A stretch of 64,000 nucleotides of DNA, from contig NZ_FXAW01000003.1 in assembly GCF_900177665.1 (NCBI RefSeq), forward strand, positions 212,655-276,654, written 5' to 3'. Shown one piece after another: positions 55,101 to 62,437 of this stretch. Position 1 is the stretch's first letter; the number at the start of each line of letters is the position of its first letter. The DNA is from Marivirga sericea (GTDB lineage: Bacteria > Bacteroidota > Bacteroidia > Cytophagales > Cyclobacteriaceae). A program made the translations under genes and the position numbers. The notes beneath the pieces were generated by a model. The model had not been told where the DNA came from. It was given only the letters and a program-made list of their open reading frames with translations, and made no database searches.

Positions 55101-56585
55101 GTAACCGCATCTGCTCCTGCAACCTCTTTTTCCTATAACTGGTATAACGGAGAAATAGCTTCTGGCCCCGTAGTACAGACCGGTCCGGACTATGTAGATT
55201 TACCCGAAGGATTTTATACAGTAGAAATTACTGACAGTGTCTCAAATTGTATCTACACAGAAACTTACGAATTAGTAACTGAACTGAATTCAGTTAATAT
55301 CTCAACTTCTGCAACCGCAGTTACCAATTGCGATGCACCTAATGGATCCGTCTTTGCTACGGTTACTTCTATAGGTGGTTATACCTATAATTGGACCGAT
55401 GCTAGCGGTAATTCTATAGGAAATACTAAAGAAATAAATGGCCTTCCAGCTGGAGAATATACTATCGTTGTAACCGATACTACTGATACTTTCTGCGAGA
55501 ATACCGCAACACTGGTAGTACCCAACGATCAAATAATACCTGCACTTGTATTAGAGCAAACCGCACCATTAACAGTTTGTGATGTGACCATAGCAAACGG
55601 AGCTGCAAAAGCATCAGTCGATGGTGGCTTTATAGGCTACACTTTCGAGTGGTTTGAAGGGAATTCTGCAAGTGGTACCGTTATTCATATTGGGCCCGAA
55701 TACTCTGAGATGGAAGACAGAACGTATACGGTTCTAGCTACTAACAATCTAACGCAGTGTTCCAATGAAGTAAGTATCACGATTTCTTCTGACATCCCTA
55801 CAGTTGAAGATCCTAGTATCGAAATATTAGCTAATGACACCCATTGTCAAATTGATAATGGAGCAATGAGAGTAGATGTTGGCGGAAATACCGGTAATTA
55901 TACTTTTGATTGGTACAGAGGAGAAAACTCAAGCGGAACAGGATTTGCTACTGGTGATAGAATAACTGATTTGGCAGCTGGAACCTACACAGTAGTAGCC
56001 ACTGATATAAGAACTGGATGTATTTCTGCAGCAGTAAGCGCTGAAATAATTGAAGAGTTGAGCTTCCCTGAGTTAAATATTGAAACACGGGAAGCAAATT
56101 GCAATCAAGACAATGGTGAAGCGACTGTATTTATAAGCGGAGGAGTAGAGGTGGAAAGAATCGAATGGTACAATAGTTTTGGTTCGCTTATTACCACAGG
56201 GCCTAACTTATCAGGAGTTCCTGCCGGTGATTACAGAGTAAGAGTAAGCACTGCAAAGGGATGTAGTGTTGAAGAAGATATTCAGATTCTATCAGAGATC
56301 AGTGCATTTAATGGTATCTCAAGAAATGGAGATGGTGCTAATAGTTTTTTCAAAATCGATTGTATAACGCTATACCCAGACAATGTTGTAAAAATCTACA
56401 ACAGAGCAGGAACGCTGGTGTATCAAGGAAATGGCTATGATAACAACAATATCAAATTTGATGGTGTATCTAATAGAGGTATTAATATATTAGGGGAAAA
56501 TTTACCAGATGGCACCTATTTTTACGTGATTGATAAGAAAGATGGTTCCAAAATTGTAAATGGTTATTTAGAAATAGTAAATTAG
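50451..56585 (+). CDS. giant T9SS type B surface protein with FG-GAP and SprB-like repeats
   Basis: 2,044 residues. Signal peptide (LANAQ), metal-binding motif ICNDGIDNDGDGFTDC, FG-GAP/VCBS region to about 480, and one CARDB-like domain (about 565-690). Then come about fourteen SprB-like repeats with GxYTVxxTDxxxxC cores, for example ATYTVLITEKATGCQTIESA, GSYTVKVTDNITNCESALVT and GTYTVVATDIRTGCISAAVS. It ends in a CHU_C domain (VVKIYNRAGTLVYQGNGYDN, then LPDGTYFYVIDKKDGSKIVN), a T9SS type B signal. A PorP/SprF gene follows after 5 bp. An adhesin-like surface filament is inferred from the SprB likeness. Confidence 0.9.
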   Translation: MRKFLLLSLFASFSITLANAQEICNDGIDNDGDGFTDCFDSDCSDNSACDGFYLGNDASCQAEPSEFPQFTLSLGYQSNNDASLNLSRIAIGDLDRDGIPEILSTNQGDDRIYILNGDDATIKHQATTNNPSFRSAAIANLQDDNCGEVFIINENNGSDYRIRSFDCELNELWVSERFNQDPVFVSFADFDRDGQAEMYYKDEIRDPVTGTRIVASTTGNWNNIPSGGVAVDIVGDADLELVLGNRIYAVELNGRTQDVGTLTLLATMPTAYQTKNNSFASAQSSTTSIADYNLDGNLDVIITGANGGNVSSVFFWDVINNTAKVFNDPIGTGTYQFGWQRGMGRVNIADLDGDGQLNAAFVSGQFLYALDENWEPLWVDAFGDPAPTVVNEETSGITGCTLFDFNGDGQSEVVYRDEDYLYIINGNDGSVNTQIHCRSRTSVEYPIVADVDADGSTEICVVCTTETHNAATPGRNLGINDPAEVRIYKSGGEPWVPARRVWNQHAYFNVNINDDLTVPQNQQKHQLVFSNGTCAAGAVRPLNSFLNQSPFLSSDGCPTYASPDLNILESTLSVTPPNCPDEQFTVSFDFENIGDVPLSGDVPITFYDGDPLIAGTNKLNTVFITLNNFAVGNVGSAVDLLIDGTGGPFTLYASLNDNGSTTPTPISFPASNFLECSYANNIVSAAVNPIPFTLSTETTNNIVCASGGVPPNGSARVFRLVGGTEVTSDYDFFWFNGTTVDGTPDYTGAIYTDLSAGTYTVFASDKIAGCSSDTVQVVISESARDVTANITVDRGNDNCRNPNGQLTVSINGGEPVGNFDYEWYEGNTVGGGLQISNSHVANNLESATYTVLITEKATGCQTIESAQVPDETVTPVVTATATDIACSDTDTGVISANVGGSTTGYTFEWYIGTSEKPTADFTSSTVNNLPQGSYTVKVTDNITNCESALVTVVIDQTLSPEIDSITSTENNSCDPNDPNGTVTVSIVGNPSEHTIEWFAGASATGTAIGSGLSLEGLGGGEYTVKVTNNDTGCFTTDRVTINNNIVIPNLSATTSPVTTCNPFNGRVEASVDLDNVSDYTFFWYEGDQVDNSLEIEGESSNVLDNQEPGFYTVQALNNNRNCLADPITVEVIDQAIIAITQNDNVLALPSDCSTDNGVLEVEASSPNNTSGFLYEWYAGNTTIGTPFLSETVISGPSRASNLFSGLYTVVATDLDNGCSNSRIFNLPFVDAPNLETITVTNTTTCDPNDEGSITVELTPTTAAIDAFDYTINLYEEDDITNTIDSQPGVTGVATYTFTGLSEGNYTVEALSTPALGSCSVYSFAEIELDATDPIVNIISRVPNTHCTNSLANGSLEVSIDNGASPSLYRINWYEGTDTSTPLGTNVGTAAGVNGEIANGVFGGSYTVEVFNEATECSTIRTFSIVDNPIIVSIPSSELDISPITRCDFNDSEVTVNNVYENGIVADKNDYIFEWYDADGNQLPNESSPNNTDTIASIPEGSYFVKAISNVSGCETSLTEFSIENEIVIPTITVDFEHPQRCVTPGLGELRVTASAPATSFSYNWYNGEIASGPVVQTGPDYVDLPEGFYTVEITDSVSNCIYTETYELVTELNSVNISTSATAVTNCDAPNGSVFATVTSIGGYTYNWTDASGNSIGNTKEINGLPAGEYTIVVTDTTDTFCENTATLVVPNDQIIPALVLEQTAPLTVCDVTIANGAAKASVDGGFIGYTFEWFEGNSASGTVIHIGPEYSEMEDRTYTVLATNNLTQCSNEVSITISSDIPTVEDPSIEILANDTHCQIDNGAMRVDVGGNTGNYTFDWYRGENSSGTGFATGDRITDLAAGTYTVVATDIRTGCISAAVSAEIIEELSFPELNIETREANCNQDNGEATVFISGGVEVERIEWYNSFGSLITTGPNLSGVPAGDYRVRVSTAKGCSVEEDIQILSEISAFNGISRNGDGANSFFKIDCITLYPDNVVKIYNRAGTLVYQGNGYDNNNIKFDGVSNRGINILGENLPDGTYFYVIDKKDGSKIVNGYLEIVN

Positions 56586-56590
56586 AAATA

Positions 56591-57550
56591 ATGTCTACTA
56601 GTTATATTAAAAATAAGTCTTTATTTATCCTGATTTCCTTCTTATTGTTGGCAGGATCTATAAAGGCCCAGCAATATCCTATTTATTCACAATACATATT
56701 CAATGGGCTGATTTTAAACCCTGCCTATGCTGGAAGTCATGTACAGTTAAGTGCATCTGCCATGTATAGAAATCAATGGGTGAATTTTGACGGAGCACCT
56801 AAAACGTTGTTTTTTAGTGCACACACCTCTCTGATGGACGAAAGAATGGGGCTAGGTCTACTTATTAATGATGATCGTATCGGTAGTTACTCGAATCAAA
56901 ATATTTACGGTAGCTATTCTTTCATCATTAAGACTCCTAAAGGAAAATTGGCCATGGGTGTGCAAGCGGGCCTCAATATTCTTTCAGCAGATTATAGCAA
57001 ACTTAATTTAGATGACCCTGGTGATAATTCCTTTGCTAATGTAAGTGGAAATCTAAAGCCAAATTTTGGAACTGGGGTTTATTTTTACAATAAAACCCTA
57101 TTCGCAGGTTTTTCTGTTCCTTTTCTGTTAAATAACGGATTTGCAAATATTGATATTGAAAATGCTTTTAATGAAATAAGATCAGCTCGTTATTACTATA
57201 TGCATGGAGGCTTAATGCTTCCATTAAATCTAGATAAAACTGTAAAAATACAGCCGTCTGTTCTTATTAGAGGCCAAGAAGGCGCTCCACTTAACTTTGA
57301 TATAAACACTAGTGTGATCTTTTATGATCTTCTTAATGTAGGTGTATCCTATAGGAATATTGATGCGGTTGTTTCCTACATCGATTTTAAATTAAGCGAG
57401 TCTTTTCATTTTAGCTATTCTTATGACTGGACTACTTCAGATATACTGAAAGCTTCTAATGGTACGCATGAATTTATGATTAATTACAGAGTGCGATTAA
57501 GAAACATCCATGATAATGTTATATGTCCTAAATTTAATGATTTTATGTAA
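56591..57550 (+). CDS. PorP/SprF-family T9SS membrane protein
   Basis: A full-length standard family member of 319 residues: signal peptide (SIKAQ), then QYPIYSQYIFNGLILNPAYA, AGSHVQLSASAMYRNQWVNF, LGLLINDDRIGSYSNQNIYG, and the closing EFMINYRVRL. It begins 5 bp after the giant type B gene, so translation is probably coupled. By analogy to SprF with SprB, it should assist surface delivery of that giant protein. It lacks the SPOR-like extension seen in the paralog at 47590. Confidence 0.92.
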   Translation: MSTSYIKNKSLFILISFLLLAGSIKAQQYPIYSQYIFNGLILNPAYAGSHVQLSASAMYRNQWVNFDGAPKTLFFSAHTSLMDERMGLGLLINDDRIGSYSNQNIYGSYSFIIKTPKGKLAMGVQAGLNILSADYSKLNLDDPGDNSFANVSGNLKPNFGTGVYFYNKTLFAGFSVPFLLNNGFANIDIENAFNEIRSARYYYMHGGLMLPLNLDKTVKIQPSVLIRGQEGAPLNFDINTSVIFYDLLNVGVSYRNIDAVVSYIDFKLSESFHFSYSYDWTTSDILKASNGTHEFMINYRVRLRNIHDNVICPKFNDFM

Positions 57551-57933
57551 TGCTATGCATTAGACTTTTTGGGTAAGTACTTTATTGAAAAACATAAATA
57601 CATTAAACATTAAAATTAACGCTTTCCTATTTTGTGGGATTTTTCTTCTGGAAGTATTTTATTAAATACTCATGAAGCTTCTACTGATTAATAGTGAAAA
57701 AAAACATCTAAGTGACTTTAATTGAATAATAAGCATCTCCATCAGTGTCGTTTGAAGTAGACCCTAATTAGTGGCTAAAAGATCTCTATTATTACTTACT
57801 TGCAACTAAATTCCAGCCAAAAACTCTTTTACCGTGTCTATTTCATGTGAATAAGCTTTAATTCAAATAGCTTATCTGTGATAATAAAACCTAATCACCA
57901 CTTTTTACAGTTATCGTAATAAATAGAACCGAC
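57551..57933. other. 383-bp gap without a gene
   Basis: AT-rich; no open frame, hairpin with T-run or repeat was recognised. It must hold the promoter for the PD40 lipoprotein gene. Confidence 0.4.
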
Positions 57934-58929
57934 ATGAAAAAGACTTTTGCATTCCTGCTCTTTCTACCTATTCTTTATTCCTGCAATGAAATTTGGGGCT
58001 ACAAATTTAATACCGCCACAATTCCTACTACTCCCGTTAATCTCGACTTTATCAATTCTGAGTACGATGATTACAATTCGACATCTCCAGTATTAGGAGA
58101 AACATTCCCTATATGTTTTTCTTCCAATAGACGATCCGCAGGCGGAGAATATGACATCATTTACAAGCTTATAAGGTTTAATTTCTCCAAGTCATCTGGC
58201 GAATTTCAAATAGAGGAAGAAACAAATGGGAATATGGATGTCTTTACTGAAAATGCAGATTTAAAAAATGCTTTAAGAAAAATCAATAGCCCTTTTACTG
58301 AATTTGGACCCTACCTAACGACTAGATTTCCTTTTGGCAATGGCGGGGAAAGAATACTATTATATGCCAGTGATGAATTCGGAGACTTTGATATCAGATT
58401 CACTCATAATTTAAATAATATGAATTATGACTCCATTGCTCCTATTTCCTATTTAAATTCTGAATTCAACGACTACTATCCTGCATTTAATAAAGACAGC
58501 AGCCAAATTTACTGGTGCAGTGATCGAAATGGGCAGTTTGATATATTTAATGTTGAACTAGATAATTCTCTAAACTTGCTCGATAGATTGTATGACAATT
58601 CGGAAAAAACCCCTAGAACTATTGATGCATTAAATTCCTCATCGGATGACAAATGTCCATTTATCCTGGAGGATTTCATGGTGTTTTCTTCCAACAGACC
58701 TGGAGGGTTTGGAGGATTTGACCTTTACTATTCTCAAAAAACAAATGGAGAATGGACTAAACCAGAAAATTTTGGAGCCGAAATTAATTCTGAGCATGAT
58801 GAATACCGCCCAATAATTAGGCCTCAAAGCGGAGAATTCACTAATGATTTGATGATCTTTTCATCCAACAGACCGGCAGGCTTAGGAGGTTTTGATCTGT
58901 ACTATGTAGGAATTGACAGGGTAAATTGA
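57934..58929 (+). CDS. PD40/WD40-like beta-propeller lipoprotein
   Basis: The lipobox is LYSC near residue 17. Five blades carry the PD40 signature: CFSSNRRSAGGEYDIIYKLI, LYASDEFGDFDIRFT, YWCSDRNGQFDIFNVEL, VFSSNRPGGFGGFDLYYSQK and IFSSNRPAGLGGFDLYYVG. Such propellers are common in the Bacteroidota envelope, for example in PorE-like proteins, but there is no OmpA domain or TPR here, so it is not a canonical PorE. Inferred to act as a protein- or glycan-interaction module. It is monocistronic. Confidence 0.82.
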   Translation: MKKTFAFLLFLPILYSCNEIWGYKFNTATIPTTPVNLDFINSEYDDYNSTSPVLGETFPICFSSNRRSAGGEYDIIYKLIRFNFSKSSGEFQIEEETNGNMDVFTENADLKNALRKINSPFTEFGPYLTTRFPFGNGGERILLYASDEFGDFDIRFTHNLNNMNYDSIAPISYLNSEFNDYYPAFNKDSSQIYWCSDRNGQFDIFNVELDNSLNLLDRLYDNSEKTPRTIDALNSSSDDKCPFILEDFMVFSSNRPGGFGGFDLYYSQKTNGEWTKPENFGAEINSEHDEYRPIIRPQSGEFTNDLMIFSSNRPAGLGGFDLYYVGIDRVN

Positions 58930-59122
58930 AAAAATCTATTCCTAGAGCTATTAAGACTAAAAAAATGCACTTTCTGTTATTTTTATACTTCCAGTAAAAC
59001 TTATCTATAAGCTCACAGTTTATAATTAAAAGGTCTTTAAGACTACATTTTACTGCCTTTAACAAAAGGAATTTAATATTTTCCTCCCTTTTTGAAGGAG
59101 AAATTATTAGTTTAAAGTTTCT

Positions 59123-60280
59123 ATGGAAAACTATCTTAATCGCTATAACGAAATCAGAAAAACCACTGAAGGCATTTGCGAGCCACTACAAACTGAAGAT
59201 TATGTTGCGCAACCAACTTCCGATGTAAGTCCTCCCAAATGGCATTTAGCACACACTACTTGGTTTTTCGAAACCTTCTTACTCAAGGAATTCGCTAAAG
59301 GCTATAAAGAATTTCATCCTCAATTCGCTTTTCTTTTTAACAGCTATTATGTGAGCGCTGGTGAAAGAATGTTGCGCCCTAACAGAGGAAATATGACCCG
59401 CCCAACTGTTGAGGAGATCTATCAGTATAGAAGATATGTGGACATAGCTGTTGGGAAATTATTGTCTCAAATCATTACTGATGAGATGAAAAACATTCTA
59501 GAAATTGGCTTTAATCATGAGCAGCAACACCAAGAGTTGCTGTTTTATGACATCAAATATATTTTAGGACACAATCCATTATTCCCAGTTTATGACAAAG
59601 GTTTTGAAGAATACTTTACTGAAGATTGGGAACATGATTGGGTACAAATCAATAAGGGGAATTATAAAATCGGCTTTGACGGTAAAGGCTTTTCTTTCGA
59701 TAACGAGCATAATTACCATGAAGTCCATTTGGAAGGCGCCAAAATCGCTAACCAACTCGTAACGAATGGAGAATATGCTGAATTTATAGAAGCAAAAGGC
59801 TATGAAAACCATGCCTATTGGCATTCAGATGCTCGAGCTTGGTTAGAAGAAAGTGGGATTTCAACTCCACTGTATTGGCATAAGATAGACGGAAAATGGC
59901 ATTATTACACTTTGGCCGGCTTAAAGCCCATCGATGAATCAGCTCCATTAATGCATATTAGTTTTTATGAAGCTTATGCATTCGCAGAATGGAAAGGATT
60001 GCGCTTACCAACAGAATTTGAATGGGAAACCGCTTCCAACTTATTTGATTGGGGAAAACGATGGGAGCATACCGGCAGTGCATATCTCCCCTATCCTGGA
60101 TACAAAAAACCTTCAGGGGCCATCGGAGAATACAATGGAAAATTCATGGTAAACCAAATGGTGATGCGCGGTGCTTCTCGAGCTACATCAATTAATCATT
60201 CAAGAAAAACATACAGAAATTTCTTTCATCCGCATTTACAATGGCATTTCAGCGGAATAAGATTAGCAAAAGATTTATGA
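59123..60280 (+). CDS. egtB: EgtB-like sulfoxide synthase (ergothioneine biosynthesis)
   Basis: An N-terminal DinB-like iron-binding domain has His in KWHLAHTTWFFETF and the HxxxH-type cluster in GFNHEQQHQELLFYDIKYIL. The C-terminal FGE-sulfatase domain (about 170-385) includes IGFDGKGFSFDNEHNYHEV, EAYAFAEWKGLRLPTEFEWE and MVMRGASRATSINHSRKTYR, closing in HFSGIRLAKDL. EgtB joins a thiol donor to trimethyl-histidine (hercynine) using iron and oxygen; whether the donor is cysteine or gamma-glutamyl-cysteine cannot be read. The stop overlaps the egtD start (ATGA). The length of 385 is slightly short for the family. Confidence 0.9.
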   Translation: MENYLNRYNEIRKTTEGICEPLQTEDYVAQPTSDVSPPKWHLAHTTWFFETFLLKEFAKGYKEFHPQFAFLFNSYYVSAGERMLRPNRGNMTRPTVEEIYQYRRYVDIAVGKLLSQIITDEMKNILEIGFNHEQQHQELLFYDIKYILGHNPLFPVYDKGFEEYFTEDWEHDWVQINKGNYKIGFDGKGFSFDNEHNYHEVHLEGAKIANQLVTNGEYAEFIEAKGYENHAYWHSDARAWLEESGISTPLYWHKIDGKWHYYTLAGLKPIDESAPLMHISFYEAYAFAEWKGLRLPTEFEWETASNLFDWGKRWEHTGSAYLPYPGYKKPSGAIGEYNGKFMVNQMVMRGASRATSINHSRKTYRNFFHPHLQWHFSGIRLAKDL

Positions 60281-61239
60281 CAACAACTGATAAAATCAAC
60301 TTCTCCGTGGCAGATGCTGTAAAAGAAGGACTCACACAAAAAGAAAAATCACTCCCTAGTTGGCTTTTTTATGATGCTGAAGGAGACCGTCTCTTTCAAG
60401 AAATTATGAACATGCCGGAATATTATCTCACCAATTGTGAGTTTGATATATTTCAAAAATATAAAGATGAGATTCTTTCCATTATTTCAGCAGATGCTGA
60501 TGGATTCAACCTGATTGAATTTGGTGCAGGAGATGGTTTAAAAACTGAAATTCTTTTAAAACATTTCGTAATAAAGAAAGCAAATTTCAATTATAAGCCT
60601 GTTGATATTTCAGAGAATGTTTTGAACTTATTGCAAGAAAGAATGCAAAAGTCAATTCCTGAACTAGATATTAAACCCATTAACAAAGAGTATTTTTCTG
60701 CCTTAGATGCTTTAAATGCAGAAAGGAAAAACCCAATGGTAGTCCTTTTCATGGGTGGAAATATTGGAAATTTTGCACTTCCTGATGCACAAACTTTTAT
60801 CAATCATATAGCCGAAAAACTAAGAGTAGGAGACCAGATCATTATGGGCTTTGATATGAAAAAAGATCCCGATATGATCAGAAGCGCTTATAATGATCAA
60901 CAAGGCATTACCCGCCAGTTTAATATGAATCTCTTGAAAAGGCTTAACAGTGAATTAGAGGCTAATTTTGATTTAGCAGAATTTAAACATTATCCGTCTT
61001 ATGACCCTCAAAGTGGTACCACAAAAAGCTTCTTAATTTCTCAAAAAGAACAAACGGTCTATTTAAAAGGCATTGATACCACCATTCATTTTAGGGCTTG
61101 GGAACATATTCACGTGGAAGTATCTCAAAAATTTGATGAGGATATGATTGAAGATATCGCAAAAGAAGCAGGTTTAAATGTGGAAAAGTATTTTTATGAT
61201 GATAAAAAGTATTTTGCGGATGTGGTGATGAGGAAATAG
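60277..61239 (+). CDS. egtD: L-histidine N-alpha-methyltransferase EgtD
   Basis: The ATG at 60277 overlaps the egtB stop; a frame 12 codons longer exists but runs inside egtB. The EgtD family (PF10017) is clear: LPSWLFYDAEGDRLFQEIMN, MPEYYLTNCEFDIFQ, the SAM-binding NLIEFGAGDGLKTEILLKHF, VVLFMGGNIGNFA, and IHFRAWEHIHVEVSQKF near the end. It trimethylates histidine to hercynine, the substrate of EgtB, so the pair forms the two core steps of ergothioneine synthesis. The final C-S lyase (EgtE) is not in this window. Confidence 0.93.
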   Translation: MTTTDKINFSVADAVKEGLTQKEKSLPSWLFYDAEGDRLFQEIMNMPEYYLTNCEFDIFQKYKDEILSIISADADGFNLIEFGAGDGLKTEILLKHFVIKKANFNYKPVDISENVLNLLQERMQKSIPELDIKPINKEYFSALDALNAERKNPMVVLFMGGNIGNFALPDAQTFINHIAEKLRVGDQIIMGFDMKKDPDMIRSAYNDQQGITRQFNMNLLKRLNSELEANFDLAEFKHYPSYDPQSGTTKSFLISQKEQTVYLKGIDTTIHFRAWEHIHVEVSQKFDEDMIEDIAKEAGLNVEKYFYDDKKYFADVVMRK

Positions 61240-61264
61240 TTAAACTCGTCAAAGCTTCACGGAT

Positions 61265-61321
61265 CTTGGCGTCTCGCTAAGATCTTGTCCCTGTTCCTTA
61301 CAATCTTAGCGAGACGCTAAG
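61265..61321. repeat. inverted repeat with 19-bp arms, probably a dispersed element
   Basis: CTTGGCGTCTCGCTAAGAT (61265-61283) faces ATCTTAGCGAGACGCTAAG (61303-61321), with one mismatch and a 19-bp loop. It is followed within 200 bp by TTTGCG-rich words (CTTTGCGAATTGG, CCTTTGCGGTTAA) that I associate with dispersed intergenic repeats in Bacteroidota. The gap 61240-61519 has no credible gene. Confidence 0.6.
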
Positions 61322-61519
61322 ACTAGGAGGTAAAACAGGGCATATTTTTCGCTTTATCGAAAATCCTTTTGTTTTTTTTTGACTCTTTTGCGTTTAAATT
61401 CCTGCTTTTAGCTGGCCTTATATTTTTCTTATTTTCTTTGCGAATTGGCACCTTTGCGGTTAATCACAGCCTTATCCTGTCATTGTTGATGTCCGACATT
61501 TCCAGTGAAGGTTTAATCA

Positions 61520-62437
61520 TCATCGATGACTATCCTCATCCTCCAAAATACTTAAATAGCTCTCATATCGGCTAGGGGCAATCTTCCCTTCTTCCATGGC
61601 TTCCCGAAAAGCACAGCCTGGTTCATGCGTATGAGTGCAATTATGAAATTTACATTCTCCAATATATTCTCGCATTTCGGGGAAATAATGGCTTAATTCC
61701 TCGTTACCAATATCCCACAATCCTAATTCTTTAATTCCCGGAGTGTCAATCACAAAAGTCCCCTTGCTGGCTTCAAACATTTCTGCAAAAGTAGTGGTAT
61801 GCACACCTTTTCCAACTGATTCAGACACCTCTCCAATTCTTTGATCAATATGAGGAGCAATTAAATTCAGTAGGGTTGACTTCCCTACTCCTGAATGACC
61901 AGCAAAAAGCGAGGTTTTTCCTTCTAAAACTTCTTTCAATTCTTCCATACCTACATTTTCTTCGGCAGACACTAACAAAACCTTATAGCCTAATTCCTGA
62001 TAATCAAATTTTAGTGCTTCGTAATATTCTAAGCCCTCTTCATCTAATAAATCGGCTTTGTTAAATAGCAATACAGTGGGAATTCTAAAGGATTCGCAAC
62101 TTACTAAGAACCTATCAATAAAACCCAAACTAGTTCTAGGGAAAGCCAAAGTCACTACCAAAACGGCTTGGTCGAGGTTAGCAGCCAAACGATGGCTATG
62201 TTTCTTTTTACGAGTGGATTTCCTGATGATATAATTTTCTCTAGGCAAAACATCCTTAATAATCGCTTCCTTTTCATTTTCAGGCGCAATGCTCACCCAA
62301 TCTCCTACCGCCACAGGATTGGTTACTTTCTCATCATCCAAACGGAGCTTACCCCTCAATCTGCATTCGTAGAATTGCTCTTCTGCAAAAACAGTGTACC
62401 AACTTCCAGTCGATTTGAAAACTCTTCCTTTTATCAT
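61520..62437 (-). CDS. rsgA: ribosome small-subunit-dependent GTPase A
   Basis: An OB-fold (about 1-70; GRVFKSTGSWYTVFAEEQFY) precedes a circularly permuted GTPase: G4 (LLFNKADLLD) comes first, then G1 (FAGHSGVGKSTLLN) and G3 (VIDTPGIKELGLWD). The C-terminal zinc knuckle has Cys-x5-Cys-x-His...Cys in CKFHNCTHTHEPGC. RsgA is a late 30S assembly factor acting in the cytosol. The standard length is about 300 residues. Its start overlaps the waaA stop by 4 bp, so it is co-translated downstream of waaA. Confidence 0.95.
   Translation of the reverse strand: MIKGRVFKSTGSWYTVFAEEQFYECRLRGKLRLDDEKVTNPVAVGDWVSIAPENEKEAIIKDVLPRENYIIRKSTRKKKHSHRLAANLDQAVLVVTLAFPRTSLGFIDRFLVSCESFRIPTVLLFNKADLLDEEGLEYYEALKFDYQELGYKVLLVSAEENVGMEELKEVLEGKTSLFAGHSGVGKSTLLNLIAPHIDQRIGEVSESVGKGVHTTTFAEMFEASKGTFVIDTPGIKELGLWDIGNEELSHYFPEMREYIGECKFHNCTHTHEPGCAFREAMEEGKIAPSRYESYLSILEDEDSHR

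Noticed and set aside
61369-61575. 68-codon frame with a hydrophobic start
   Set aside because: It lies over repeat-like DNA and runs into rsgA on the opposite strand; hydrophobicity comes from T-rich sequence.
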